Counted from the first letter of the stretch, positions 7,949 to 16,521 are shown. The stretch: 64,000 nt of DNA from Brevundimonas huaxiensis (GCF_014218725.1 NZ_JABBJE010000001.1:248001-312000), one strand, 5' to 3'. The notes: generated from the sequence alone by a model not told the origin. Program-made: numbers and translations.

Positions 7949-9232
7949 TCAGTTCGTCCGGCGGATCAGTTCGTCCGCCAGCGCCGGCGTCAGATAGCCG
8001 TCGGCGATCCGGTTGTTGGCGATCTGCCAGCGACGCAGGGCCGCGCGGGTGTTGGAGCCGATCACCCCGTCGACGCCCTGGGTGTCGTAACCCAGTTGGG
8101 TCAGGGCGCGCTGCGCCCCGACACGCTGGTCGCGCGTCATCGACGGATCGTTGGGCCAGGCCTTCGTCAGCCCCGGCTTGCCCATGACCCCGTCCGCCGT
8201 CAAGCCGATGGCCAGGGCGTAGGAGACCGAGTTGTTGTAGCGGCGGATCACATAGTGGTTCGGCAGGGCCAGGAAGGCCGGACCGTTCGCGCCCTGGGGC
8301 AGCAGGATGGTCGCTTCTTCCAGCGCCTCGGCGCCGTTCGGGGCGCCGCCTTGCGCCAGGCGCACGCCCTTGGCCGCCCAATAGGCCCAGTTGTGCTTCG
8401 GGCCTTCCGCCTCGGCATAGTCGAAGCCGGAGGGCAGGGTAACTTCATAGCCCCAGCCCTGACCGCGCTTCCACCCGGCCTGGGCCAGCAGGTTGGCGGC
8501 CGACGCCAGGGCGTCGGCGTCGTCGTTCCAGATGTCGACCTTGCCGTCGCCGTCCTGATCCACGCCCAGGCGCAGATAGTTGTCGGGCATGAACTGGGTC
8601 TGGCCCATGGCCCCGGCCCAGCTGCCCTTCAGGCCCGCGCGCTCGCGCCGGCCGTCCACGACGATGTCCAGCGCGTCCTTCAGCTGCCCCTCGGCCCAAT
8701 CGCGTCTGCGGCCGTCATAGGCCAGGGTCGCCAGCGAGCGGATCACGTCATAGTCGCCCTGCACCTGACCGAAGGCGCTCTCCTGGGCCCAGACGCCGAC
8801 CAGGATCTCGCTGGGCACGCCGAATCGTTGAACCACCGACCACGGCACCCGGTCGATGCGCTGTTTGGCCTGGGCGATTCGCACGGGGGTCACCGCATTC
8901 TGCACATAGGCGCCGGCGGGTTTGGAGAATTCAGGCTGGTTGCGATCCAGGCGGATCACCGTCGGATCGGGCGTCAGCCCCTCCAGTTCCCGGGCGTAGT
9001 CCGCGCGGCGGGCGCCGCCCTTACGCGCCAGGAAACCCTGCTTCCAGCCTTCGAAACCCTGCTGGTCATAGGCGGCCAACGGCGGCGTCTGGGGGGTAGG
9101 GGTCGGCGTCGTGACCGGCGCGCCCGCCTGGGGCTGAGGCTGGGGCGTCGGCAGGTTCACCTGCGGCTCGGGCAGCATGGGCGCGCAGGCCGAGACGCAG
9201 CCGATCAGGAGAAGGCGGTAGGAAAAGCGCAT
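7949..9232 (-). CDS. Lytic murein transglycosylase B-type lipoprotein with peptidoglycan-binding domain
   Basis: A 427-residue envelope lipoprotein that should cleave peptidoglycan glycan strands to give anhydro-muropeptides. The start at 9232 gives a lipoprotein signal (MRFSYRLLLIGCVSAC, lipobox VSAC). A Pro/Thr/Gln-rich tether follows to about residue 50. The SLT_2 (MltB-like) catalytic domain then shows the expected Glu in GVWAQESAFG, with GAMGQTQFMPDNYL and a Ca-site-like DQDGDGKVDIWND. The C-terminal ~60 residues (MTRDQRVGAQRALTQLGYD...GVDGVIGSNTRAALRRWQ) form a PG_binding_1 domain. An upstream in-frame start would add 35 basic residues before the signal and is unlikely. Confidence 0.92.
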   Translation of the reverse strand: MRFSYRLLLIGCVSACAPMLPEPQVNLPTPQPQPQAGAPVTTPTPTPQTPPLAAYDQQGFEGWKQGFLARKGGARRADYARELEGLTPDPTVIRLDRNQPEFSKPAGAYVQNAVTPVRIAQAKQRIDRVPWSVVQRFGVPSEILVGVWAQESAFGQVQGDYDVIRSLATLAYDGRRRDWAEGQLKDALDIVVDGRRERAGLKGSWAGAMGQTQFMPDNYLRLGVDQDGDGKVDIWNDDADALASAANLLAQAGWKRGQGWGYEVTLPSGFDYAEAEGPKHNWAYWAAKGVRLAQGGAPNGAEALEEATILLPQGANGPAFLALPNHYVIRRYNNSVSYALAIGLTADGVMGKPGLTKAWPNDPSMTRDQRVGAQRALTQLGYDTQGVDGVIGSNTRAALRRWQIANNRIADGYLTPALADELIRRTN

Positions 9233-9363
9233 GAGATTCAAACTAAAGCCCCCGGGGTCAGACACGAAATGACATCCGCGCGAACGGCCATTTCGACGCC
9301 CTAAAGCGCGCGCGGCGCGAATGCGTTGCCTGGCCATTCCCCGCTCGGGTGTAAGGCGCGCCG

Positions 9364-9393
9364 TTAACCACCTTTGTATTGGACGCCTTATAA
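9364..9393 (+). promoter_or_regulatory. Candidate promoter of tRNA-Cys
   Basis: TTAACC (9364-9369) and TTATAA (9388-9393) are spaced by 18 bases. The -10-like box ends 31 bases before the tRNA, which fits a short leader. The -35 box is a poor match. Confidence 0.4.
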
Positions 9394-9424
9394 GTGTGTG
9401 TCGTAATGACGCACCAGCTCTGAC

Positions 9425-9501
9425 GGCCTGATGGCGGAGCGGCGACGCGGCGGGCGTGCAACCCCGTAAACCCTCCGTTCGACTCGGAGGTCAGGCCTCC
9501 A
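9425..9501 (+). tRNA. tRNA-Cys (GCA) of unusual structure
   Basis: A 77-base tRNA ending in encoded CCA. Acceptor stem GGCCTGA pairs fully with TCAGGCC; the discriminator is U, the CysRS identity base. The D arm is the three-pair type usual for tRNA-Cys (GCG/CGC, nine-base loop). The anticodon stem is GCGGG/CCCGT, but the loop is eight bases (CGTGCAAC), not seven, with U33-GCA-A37 intact and one extra base on the 5' side. The variable region is AAAC. The T arm is CCTCCG-TTCGACT-CGGAGG, six pairs rather than five. All stems are intact, so decay is unlikely. It is followed by a terminator and is monocistronic. Confidence 0.85.
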
Positions 9502-9512
9502 TAGTTTTCTAA

Positions 9513-9546
9513 GCGTGCTATCGCCCTTCGGGCTACTTGAGCACGC
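9513..9546 (+). terminator. Hairpin after tRNA-Cys
   Basis: A seven-base outer stem, GCGTGCT/AGCACGC, encloses a small inner stem GCCC-TTC-GGGC. A T-rich stretch precedes it, but no strong T run follows, so it may act as a processing or stability hairpin instead of a strict terminator. Confidence 0.5.
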
Positions 9547-9609
9547 GAAATGAAAGGCTTCGCCAGGCAGACGGGGACTGGGTTTTCTGCGGTTTCGGCC
9601 TTTGGCGGC

Positions 9610-9638
9610 TTGACCTTCCGAACCCCTCTCTCTATACG
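9610..9638 (+). promoter_or_regulatory. Promoter of rpmJ
   Basis: TTGACC (9610-9615) and TATACG (9633-9638) are spaced by exactly 17 bases, a good housekeeping-sigma match, 66 bases upstream of the rpmJ start. Confidence 0.65.
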
Positions 9639-9704
9639 ACCGCCTCCGCCGCGATCCGCCCGGGTCAGCGGCTTTCTTATTGGTTTCTTTCAGGACGTCC
9701 GACC

Positions 9705-9830
9705 ATGAAGGTCCGTAGCTCGCTCAAGTCGCTGAAGACCCGCCACCGCGACTGCAAGGTCGTGCGTCGCAAGGGCGTCGTCTTCGTCATCAACAAGACC
9801 GACCCGCGCTTCAAGGCGAAGCAGGGCTAA
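9705..9830 (+). CDS. rpmJ: 50S ribosomal protein L36, zinc-free type
   Basis: A 41-residue bL36 protein of the large ribosomal subunit, beginning [16 protein letters not shown] and ending [12 protein letters not shown]. It has a single Cys (Cys17) and lacks the four-ligand zinc ribbon of type-A L36, so it belongs to the zinc-independent (YkgO-like) type usual in alphaproteobacteria. In-frame codons reach back to 9537, but the short protein with its own promoter 66 bases upstream is clearly the gene. A strong terminator follows at 9929. Confidence 0.96.
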   Translation: MKVRSSLKSLKTRHRDCKVVRRKGVVFVINKTDPRFKAKQG

Positions 9831-9928
9831 GCAGCGTTCGCTGCGCGCCGCTTCTGCGGCGTGCGCACGCTGGGTCGCGCTCAAGCCGCCCGAAGGGCCA
9901 CAGCGCGCTTGAAAGATGACGATCCACA

Positions 9929-9957
9929 GGCTGCGGATTTCTGTCCGCGGCCTTTTT
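9929..9957 (+). terminator. Intrinsic terminator of rpmJ
   Basis: Nine-base stem GGCTGCGGA/TCCGCGGCC with loop TTTCTG, followed by TTTTTC. This is a canonical rho-independent terminator 99 bases past the rpmJ stop. Confidence 0.85.
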
Positions 9958-10025
9958 CGTGTTCGCGGTTGTCGCGCGCCTGTCCGCAGGGTTAGCGTCC
10001 GCGCCTGATTTCTGGAGTATTTCCC

Positions 10026-10301
10026 ATGGCTGACGACGCCTCGTTCGACGGTGGTTCCGACGTTCTCACCGCCACGGCGCAGGGCCGCCTTCGCACCATC
10101 ATCGAGCGCCTTGAGCGTCTCGAAGAGGACAAGCAGGCCGTCATGACCGACATGAAGGAGGTCTTCGCCGAAGCCAAGGGCGAGGGCTACGACGTCAAGA
10201 TCCTGCGCAAGGTCATCCGCATCAGAAAGCAGGACAAGGCCAAGCGTCAGGAAGAGGACGCCATCCTGGACCTCTATCTGTCGGCGCTCGGCGAGATCTG
10301 A
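10026..10301 (+). CDS. gapR: Nucleoid-associated protein GapR (DUF2312)
   Basis: A 91-residue DUF2312/UPF0335 protein matching GapR, an essential nucleoid protein of Caulobacter that encircles overtwisted DNA ahead of replication forks and transcription units and stimulates type II topoisomerases. The sequence shows a long coiled-coil helix (TAQGRLRTIIERLERLEEDK...) followed by the hallmark DVKILRKVIRIRKQDKAKRQEEDAILDLYLSALGEI. The lysine/arginine-rich patch is the DNA-contacting part. The ATG follows a TGGAGTATTTCCC leader. As far as I recall, gapR and tacA are also close together in Caulobacter, which agrees with the neighbour here. Confidence 0.92.
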   Translation: MADDASFDGGSDVLTATAQGRLRTIIERLERLEEDKQAVMTDMKEVFAEAKGEGYDVKILRKVIRIRKQDKAKRQEEDAILDLYLSALGEI

Positions 10302-10313
10302 GGCTGACCCGGC

Positions 10314-10730
10314 TTGAAGCGCACCCCCTTCAAGCCAGGAGGCGGGCTGTCGCGATCAGGCGGCCCGAAGCGCGATGGCGCATCCAGTCTGCGCTCAAGC
10401 AGCCCAAAGGGCGGTAGCGCTGCAAAAAAGCCCGCGCCCAGCCCCTTCGAGATGCAGCGCGAGGCGGCGAAACGCGCTGCATTGAATGCCTTGAAACGCG
10501 CTCGGCGCGCGGCGGACAAGGCGGGCGTTTCGCTGTCCGAATGGGAGGGCGAGTTCATCGATTCGGTCAGCGAGCGCGTGAAAACCCACGGCCGCGCCTT
10601 CGCCGACCCCGAAAAGGGCGCGCCGGGCCAGGCGCTCTCGGCGATGCAGGGCCGCAAGCTGAAAGAGATCACCGCCAAGGCCAATGGCGAAGAGCCGAAA
10701 CGGCGGTGGGGCAGGAAGCCTTCGGGGTGA
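10314..10730 (+). CDS. Hypothetical basic protein downstream of gapR
   Basis: A 138-residue protein that I do not recognise. It starts at a TTG only 12 bases after the gapR stop, so it is probably cotranscribed. The N-terminal ~45 residues are low-complexity, rich in Lys, Arg, Ser, Gly and Pro. The rest is predicted helical (REAAKRAALNALKRARRAADKAGVSLSEWEGEFIDS...) and ends in a basic tail (EPKRRWGRKPSG). Strong positive charge and position next to a nucleoid protein hint at nucleic-acid binding, but that is inference. The start codon is uncertain. Confidence 0.55.
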   Translation: MKRTPFKPGGGLSRSGGPKRDGASSLRSSSPKGGSAAKKPAPSPFEMQREAAKRAALNALKRARRAADKAGVSLSEWEGEFIDSVSERVKTHGRAFADPEKGAPGQALSAMQGRKLKEITAKANGEEPKRRWGRKPSG

Positions 10731-10733
10731 TCG

Positions 10734-10880
10734 TCTCCTCCCCACTTGTGGAGAGGGGGACCGCGCAGCGGTGGAGGGGCTCTCGAATCTCCAAAGGCGC
10801 TATGATGCGGCGAAGAGCCCCTCCGTCACGGCGCTAAGGAGCGCCGCGCCACCTCCCCACGATGTGGGGAGGAGACGGTA
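10734..10880. repeat. REP-like inverted-repeat element
   Basis: Intergenic 147 bases framed by CCTCCCCAC-type and GTGGGGAGG-type arms, with an internal CTCCCCAC/GTGGGGAG palindrome at its right end (10852-10872). It shares the run GCGCCGCGCCACCTCCCCA with a second partial copy at 50614-50653, so it belongs to a dispersed family in this genome. It lies between convergent genes. Confidence 0.65.
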
Positions 10881-10884
10881 ACCC

Positions 10885-12336
10885 TCAGCCCGCTTCCTTC
10901 AGCTGACCTTCCAGACCCTGTTCGCGGACCTTGCGATACAGGGTCGAGCGGCCGATGCCGAGGCGGCGCGCGATCTCGCTCATATGACCGGCATAGACCT
11001 CGATGGCGTGCTGGATCAGGTCGCGTTCGATGTCTTCCAGCGTCCGCAGATGGCCGCGCTCGTCCAGGATGCGGATCGGCTGATCGACCTGCGCGGCGGC
11101 GTCGGTCTGGGCGCCGGCGGCTGTGGCGGCCTGGAGGGGCTGGGCGTCGGGCATGGGCGCGGCGACGCCTGAAATCGCGGGGAAATCGTGCGGCTGAAGG
11201 AAGGGCGCATCGGCCAGGACGATGGCGCGGAACACCGCGTTTTCCAGCTGTCGCACGTTTCCGGGCCAGTCGAACCCTTGCAGCAGAGCCAGGGTCTCGG
11301 GCGCGCATCCGGCGATCCGCTTGCCCTCCTCGGCGTTGAAACGGGCGATGAAGTGATCGACCAGGGGCGCGATGTCCTCGCGCCGGTCGCGCAAGGACGG
11401 GGCCTCGATCGGGAAGACGTTCAGGCGATAGAACAGATCCTCGCGGAAGGCGCCGTCCTTGACCTGCTGGGCGGGGTCGCGATTGGTCGCCGAGACGATG
11501 CGCACGTCGATCTTGACCGGGCGCTTGCCGCCCACGGGATCGATCTCGCCTTCTTGCAGCGCGCGCAGCAGCTTGACCTGCATGTCCAACGGCAGTTCGC
11601 CGATCTCGTCCAGGAACAGGGTGCCGCCGTCCGCTTCTCGGAACTTGCCCAGCGTCTTATCCACGGCCCCGGTAAAGGCGCCCTTCTCATGCCCGAACAG
11701 GATGGATTCGATCAGATTGGCGGGCAGGGCGCCGCAGTTGACGGCGACGAAGGGCTTGCCGGCTCGGTCGCTGGCGCCGTGCAGGGCGCGGGCGATGACC
11801 TCCTTGCCGACGCCGCTCTCGCCGGTGATCAGGACAGGGATGGAGGATTTGGCGGCCCGAGCGCCCAGCGCCTTGACCATGCGCATCGGCGCGCTGTCGC
11901 CCACGATGTCGTCGAAGCTGGTGCGGCCCTGCACGCGCTTGGTCAGGCGGCCGACCTCGGCGGTCAGGCGCTTCATCTGCATGGCGTTGCGCACGCCGAC
12001 CAGCAGTCGTTCGGGCCCGACCGGTTTGACAAAGAAGTCCTGGGCCCCTGCCTGCATGGCCTTGACCACCATGTCGATGCCGCCGTTAGCCGTCAGGACG
12101 ATGACCGGCTCATTGATCCCGGCGCTGCGCAGTTCGGCCAGGCATTCCAGCCCCGACATCTCGGGCATGACCATGTCCAGCAGGATCAGGTCGGCCCCGC
12201 CGCCGCGCGTCATCCGGTCGATGGCCTCGCCGCCGCTGGCGGCATGGACCACGGCGTTGCCGTCCCGCTCCAGCACGGCCTGGATCAGCCGGCGCTGGGT
12301 CGGATCGTCGTCAACGACCAGGATGGTCTTGGCCAT
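10885..12336 (-). CDS. tacA: Sigma-54-dependent response regulator, TacA-like
   Basis: A 483-residue NtrC-family activator. Receiver domain 4-118 has phosphoacceptor Asp54 (LILLDMVMPEM). The AAA+ domain has Walker A GESGVGKE (172-179), the sigma-54 contact loop GAFTGA (219-224) and Walker B TLFLDE (239-244). A Fis-type helix-turn-helix (HMSEIARRLGIGRSTLYRKV) closes the protein. The start at 12336 has AAGGGA upstream; an earlier in-frame ATG adds only 11 residues. In Caulobacter, TacA is phosphorylated by the ShkA-ShpA relay and drives sigma-54 stalk genes. The name rests on architecture and the nearby gapR; other NtrC-family members with the same domains exist. Confidence 0.75.
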   Translation of the reverse strand: MAKTILVVDDDPTQRRLIQAVLERDGNAVVHAASGGEAIDRMTRGGGADLILLDMVMPEMSGLECLAELRSAGINEPVIVLTANGGIDMVVKAMQAGAQDFFVKPVGPERLLVGVRNAMQMKRLTAEVGRLTKRVQGRTSFDDIVGDSAPMRMVKALGARAAKSSIPVLITGESGVGKEVIARALHGASDRAGKPFVAVNCGALPANLIESILFGHEKGAFTGAVDKTLGKFREADGGTLFLDEIGELPLDMQVKLLRALQEGEIDPVGGKRPVKIDVRIVSATNRDPAQQVKDGAFREDLFYRLNVFPIEAPSLRDRREDIAPLVDHFIARFNAEEGKRIAGCAPETLALLQGFDWPGNVRQLENAVFRAIVLADAPFLQPHDFPAISGVAAPMPDAQPLQAATAAGAQTDAAAQVDQPIRILDERGHLRTLEDIERDLIQHAIEVYAGHMSEIARRLGIGRSTLYRKVREQGLEGQLKEAG

Positions 12337-12442
12337 GAAAATCCCTTGTACTGTCGCCCAACCCGTCACGGATGGATCGTTTCGGGACGATTCCTAAGGC
12401 GGCGAGGTGAAAATCGGGTGACACGGCGTGGTGAGCGTCCCG

Positions 12443-14212
12443 TTAACGCGGCTCGGTTGCGTCGCATCGCGCCTCGGGGCTGGCGCGCAATCTCTGGCCG
12501 TCGACAACCAGGTCGGGCAGGGCCGCCGGCGCCGTCGCGAGGCCCTTCGACAGGCCCGCATACATCCGCTCCGCACTGCGCCCGCAGGTGAAGCCGTATC
12601 GGCCCGTCACGCGCCACTGGCCTTGGGCGTCCTGATCGAAGGCGACGATTTCACGAGCCGTAGCGACCAGCAGATCGGTTCGTCCATCGTCGTTCAGCTC
12701 CATCGATCGCACGATGCAGGGCGTTTCCGCATTGCAGCTGAGCAGCATGTCCACCTGCGCGTCCAACTGATCGACGAAGCTGGCGGGGACGGATTGGCCA
12801 TCGGCGGCCTTCAGGCGGATGGCGGCCTTGCGCGCTTGCCGTCCCTGCTCGGTATCGCCGGATGGCCACGGGCGAGCCTGGGCGGCGCGGGCGTTTCGCG
12901 CAATGCGAGGATCGGTTGAGGCGGCCAGACGTCGCAGCGCCGCCTCGCCGGCCTTGCCGCTCTCGAACCGCAGGAAGTCATAGTCGAATATGTCAGCGGA
13001 CACCGCCCCACGCTGCAAGCGTGCGACCTGATCCTGCACCGAGAGGCGGGCGGGATCGGCCAGCGGGCTGAACAGGGCCAGGATGACAAGAACCGACAGG
13101 ATCGCCGCTATGACATTGGTCCGCTCCAGCGGCTTCATCCAGTCGCCCGGTTTCACGGCCGCCAGCAGATAGCCCGCGCCATAGACCGCGCCGACCAAGG
13201 TGCAGGCGGCGGCGATGATCCGATCGGGCGTCAGGCCGTGCTGGCCTATCCGCAATGCCAAGCCCCAGGCGGCAAGAACGATCAGCGGCGCGATCAGGAC
13301 GGACGCCGCCCGCACGCCATATCGCAGGACGACCGGCGGCAGATTGGCGGCGCGCCCGTCCTGATAGGCCGTGTTGATCAGCACGATCAGGGCGGCGGCG
13401 GCCGACAGCACTAGGGCGGTCGCGCTGCGCGTCTCCCACAGGCCGTCCAATCCGGTGAAGGGCAGGGCGAGGAGGAAGCCGCCGACCAGGACCGTGATCA
13501 CCAGCAACAGCCAGGACAGCAGCATCAACGCCACGGTCCGCACGCCCCGGATCAGGCCGTCGCGCACATCGGTCAACTGGACGGCGGTGGCGAAGACCAG
13601 GGCCGTGACCGGAATGGCGAACCACGCCTCGCCGAGCAGCTGTTGCAGAAAGCCGAGGCCGATCATCTTGAACAGGGCCGCGCCCAGATGCAGCAGGATC
13701 CAGAAGGCGCCAGTGAAGCCCAGAGACAGGGCCAGTTGCACCCCCGCCTTCCAGGCGATGTCAAAATAGTCGGGATAGTCGACGATCCAGCGTCGTTCGC
13801 GGATCGCGGGCACAATCAGGTGGTGGGCGATGAACAGAGCCGCGGCACCGAAGGCCAGCACAGGGAAGCTGAGGAACGGCGGCTCCTCGTAAGGCTTCAG
13901 CACCTGGCGGGCGACGTCGTGGGCGCCCAACAGAGCCAGCACGCCGGCTGCGGCGGCCGCCCAAAGGATCAGGGCCAGCAGCTTGACCCGACCTACGCCG
14001 GCGAGAACCACCACCGGCACATAGCCGGCCGCCAGGGCCAGGGCGCCGAACACCACCGGCTGGGTTTCGGGCCAGACGCGGCTGTCGGCCGCCAGATACA
14101 GCAGATAGAGCGCCAGCCCCTGAACCAGACCCGTCGCCAGCCGAATCGCAAACAGGGCCGAGGCCCCGCCAAGGCCCGTCCGGCCGGTGTCATGCTGCAG
14201 GGTTTCGGTCAT
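12443..14212 (-). CDS. DUF4153-family polytopic membrane protein
   Basis: A 589-residue inner-membrane protein with about a dozen hydrophobic helices over the first ~400 residues, then a soluble C-terminal part of ~190 residues with alanine-rich helices (FLRFESGKAGEAALRRLAAS...). The PYEEPPFLSFPVLAFGAAALFIAHHLI, WIVDYPDYFDIAWKAGVQ and NTAYQDGR segments fit DUF4153, a family of unknown function. It sits between the TacA-like gene and the divergent oligopeptidase gene with no obvious partner. Confidence 0.8.
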   Translation of the reverse strand: MTETLQHDTGRTGLGGASALFAIRLATGLVQGLALYLLYLAADSRVWPETQPVVFGALALAAGYVPVVVLAGVGRVKLLALILWAAAAAGVLALLGAHDVARQVLKPYEEPPFLSFPVLAFGAAALFIAHHLIVPAIRERRWIVDYPDYFDIAWKAGVQLALSLGFTGAFWILLHLGAALFKMIGLGFLQQLLGEAWFAIPVTALVFATAVQLTDVRDGLIRGVRTVALMLLSWLLLVITVLVGGFLLALPFTGLDGLWETRSATALVLSAAAALIVLINTAYQDGRAANLPPVVLRYGVRAASVLIAPLIVLAAWGLALRIGQHGLTPDRIIAAACTLVGAVYGAGYLLAAVKPGDWMKPLERTNVIAAILSVLVILALFSPLADPARLSVQDQVARLQRGAVSADIFDYDFLRFESGKAGEAALRRLAASTDPRIARNARAAQARPWPSGDTEQGRQARKAAIRLKAADGQSVPASFVDQLDAQVDMLLSCNAETPCIVRSMELNDDGRTDLLVATAREIVAFDQDAQGQWRVTGRYGFTCGRSAERMYAGLSKGLATAPAALPDLVVDGQRLRASPEARCDATEPR

Positions 14213-14308
14213 TCACGCGTCTCCGAAAGGCAGGATTGCACGGGCCGTGACGCCGAGAAAGCGCAAGGGACGGTTGCGGCCGTCGCCGCGCATCCCCAGA
14301 ACAGGGGC

Positions 14309-16102
14309 ATGAACGCTCCCTTCAAGACGCCCAACACCGAAGCCCCGCTATGGGACCTGACCGACCTCTATGCGTCGCGCGACGACGCCAAGGTGGCGGC
14401 CGACCTGGACAAGGCGCGCGGTCTGGTCGAGGCGCTGAACGGGCTGAAGGGCCGGCTGGCGGTGGATCAGGACGCGCAGGCGCTGGGCGAGGCGCTGGAC
14501 CGCGCGATCCAGCTTTACGAGCAGGCGTCCGATGTGCTGGGCGCGCTGGGCGCCTATGCCTTCCTGTCGGCGTCGACAGCGCGTGATGATGCGACGGCGC
14601 AAGGGTTCGAGGCCGATGTGCGCGAGAAGATCACCGCCATCGCCACCCCGACCGTCTGGCTGACGCTGGAGATCAACCAGATCGACGATGCGGCGCTGGA
14701 AGCGGCGCTCACCGCCCATGCGGGCGCGGCGCGCTGGCGGCCGTGGCTGCGGCGGGTGCGGGCGATGAAGCCGCACGAACTGTCGGCCGAACTGGAAACC
14801 TTCATCGCCGAGCGCGGACCGATCACGGCCCAATGGCCGCGCCTGTTCGACGAGCAGCTGGCCGCCCTGCGTGCGAAGGCGGGCCATGAGGAACTGACGC
14901 TGGCCGAGGCGCTGAACCGCCTGTCGGACGCCAAACCCGCGCGCCGCAAGGCCGCCGCCGAGGGTCTGTCAGAGGCGCTGGCCGCCCGCGCCCCGACGCT
15001 GGCCCTGGTGCTGAACACCGTCGCCGCCGACAAGGCGATGGAGGATCGCTGGCGCGGGTTCGAACGTCCCGCCGACAGCCGTCACCTGGGCAACGAGGTG
15101 GATGGCGAGGCCGTGGATGCGATGGCCGAGGCGGTCGCCGCCGCCTATCCGCGCCTGTCGCACCGCTATTATGCGCTGAAGGCCAAGGCGATGGGCAAGG
15201 CGCGCCTGGACCACTGGGACCGCAACGCGCCTATCGAGACCACGACGCCGCGCGTCTTCACCTGGACTCAGGGGCGCGAGATCGTGCTGGACAGTTTTTC
15301 GGACCTGGGCGGCGATTTCGCCGACCGGGCAGGCGGCTTCTTCGACAAGCCGTGGATCGACGGCCGGGCGCGGCCGGGCAAGCAGTCGGGCGCCTACGCC
15401 CACCCCGTCACCGCCGACCGCCACCCCTATGTCTTCCTGAATTGGATGGGCGAGCGGCGCGATGTCCTGACCCTGGCGCACGAGCTGGGTCATGGCGTCC
15501 ACCAGACGCTGGCGGCGGATCAGGGCACGCTTCTGGCCGACACGCCCCTGACCCTGGCCGAGACGGCGTCGATCTTCGCCGAGGGGCTGACGTTTGATCG
15601 TCTGCTGGCGACCGCGCCGAAGGCCGAGCAGCGCGGCCTGCTGGCCGGGCGGATCGAGGACGGTCTGAACACTGTCGTGCGCCAGATCGCCTTCCACCGG
15701 TTCGAGACCCGCTTCCACGACGAGCGCCTGCAGGGCGAGGTGTCGCAGCAGCGGATCAACCAGCTGTGGCTTGAGGAAATGGGCGCCTCGCTGGGGCCGT
15801 CGGTCAAGCTGAACCCGGGCTATGAACACTGGTGGGCCTATGTCAGCCACTTCGTCCATTCGCCCTTCTACGTCTACGCCTATGCCTTCGGCGACCTGCT
15901 GGTGGCGGCGCTGATGGAGGCGCGTCGCAGCGATCCGGCCGGCTTCACCCCCCTGTATCGCGAGCTTCTGGCCGGCGGCGGATCGCGAACCTATGTCGAG
16001 GCGTTGAAGCCGTTCGGTCTGGACCCGCGCGACCCGGCCTTCTGGAGCGTCGGCTGTCAGAGGCTGGAGCGGCTGGTCGATCAGTTCGAGGCGCTGGCCT
16101 GA
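14309..16102 (+). CDS. pepF: M3-family oligoendopeptidase F
   Basis: A 597-residue cytosolic zinc metallopeptidase of family M3B that trims oligopeptides. The zinc motif HELGH is at 391-395 (LTLAHELGHGVHQTL); the third ligand is the Glu in LAETASIFAEGL. The N-terminal PLWDLTDLYASRDDAKV is the usual opening of bacterial PepF proteins, which is why the ATG at 14309 was chosen although open codons reach far upstream. Later motifs GYEHWWAYVSHFVHSPFYVYAYAFG hold the substrate-binding His/Tyr residues. Length matches the family. Confidence 0.93.
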   Translation: MNAPFKTPNTEAPLWDLTDLYASRDDAKVAADLDKARGLVEALNGLKGRLAVDQDAQALGEALDRAIQLYEQASDVLGALGAYAFLSASTARDDATAQGFEADVREKITAIATPTVWLTLEINQIDDAALEAALTAHAGAARWRPWLRRVRAMKPHELSAELETFIAERGPITAQWPRLFDEQLAALRAKAGHEELTLAEALNRLSDAKPARRKAAAEGLSEALAARAPTLALVLNTVAADKAMEDRWRGFERPADSRHLGNEVDGEAVDAMAEAVAAAYPRLSHRYYALKAKAMGKARLDHWDRNAPIETTTPRVFTWTQGREIVLDSFSDLGGDFADRAGGFFDKPWIDGRARPGKQSGAYAHPVTADRHPYVFLNWMGERRDVLTLAHELGHGVHQTLAADQGTLLADTPLTLAETASIFAEGLTFDRLLATAPKAEQRGLLAGRIEDGLNTVVRQIAFHRFETRFHDERLQGEVSQQRINQLWLEEMGASLGPSVKLNPGYEHWWAYVSHFVHSPFYVYAYAFGDLLVAALMEARRSDPAGFTPLYRELLAGGGSRTYVEALKPFGLDPRDPAFWSVGCQRLERLVDQFEALA

Positions 16103-16178
16103 CCAGGGCATGACTGCGGGCTTGAGCGGGGCGGTCGCCTCGGTGTAAGTCCGCGATAACGACGAGGGGATTCCACGA

Positions 16179-16451
16179 ATGGCCGACCTGCACGACACCG
16201 CCAACGCACCTGCCGACGCCGATGCGCAAGCCTATCTGCACGGCCATATGGAAGTGCGCGAACAGGTCTCGACCTACCGCCTGTTCCTGAACCTGGCCAA
16301 GTGGGGCAGCCTGGCCATCGCCGTCTTGCTGCTGTTCCTGACCCTGTGGTTCCACCCGGGCGGCAGCTTCATGGCCGCCGTCATCGGCGCGGTCGTTCTG
16401 GGCGGCGTCGGGTTCGTGGCGCTGAAGTCCAAGCCCGGCGCCGCGCACTGA
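16179..16451 (+). CDS. aa3-type cytochrome c oxidase subunit IV
   Basis: A 90-residue small membrane protein of the bacterial aa3-type CoxIV family. A soluble N-terminus contains HGHMEVREQVSTYRLFLNL, the family signature, followed by two hydrophobic segments (LAIAVLLLFLTLWF and FMAAVIGAVVLGGVGFVAL). It is an accessory subunit of the terminal oxidase in alphaproteobacteria. The main oxidase genes are not in the window, and this gene precedes pntAA. Its leader contains ACGAGGGGATTC, which recurs before pntAA. Confidence 0.88.
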   Translation: MADLHDTANAPADADAQAYLHGHMEVREQVSTYRLFLNLAKWGSLAIAVLLLFLTLWFHPGGSFMAAVIGAVVLGGVGFVALKSKPGAAH

Positions 16452-16521
16452 GCCTTGCAGACGATCGCCGTCGGGTGGTCTGAAATCACGCGCTCTCGCC
16501 AAGCTTTGGCATAACCGTGCT

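Noticed and set aside
9705-9830. Zinc-free L36 and (at 62603) zinc-free L31 as a special zinc-sparing set.
   Set aside because: Both forms are the usual ones in alphaproteobacteria, so their co-occurrence is not remarkable.
13643-14308. Upstream extension of the oligopeptidase F reading frame by about 220 residues.
   Set aside because: It is antisense to the DUF4153 gene, has no family similarity, and the MNAPFK start gives the normal protein.
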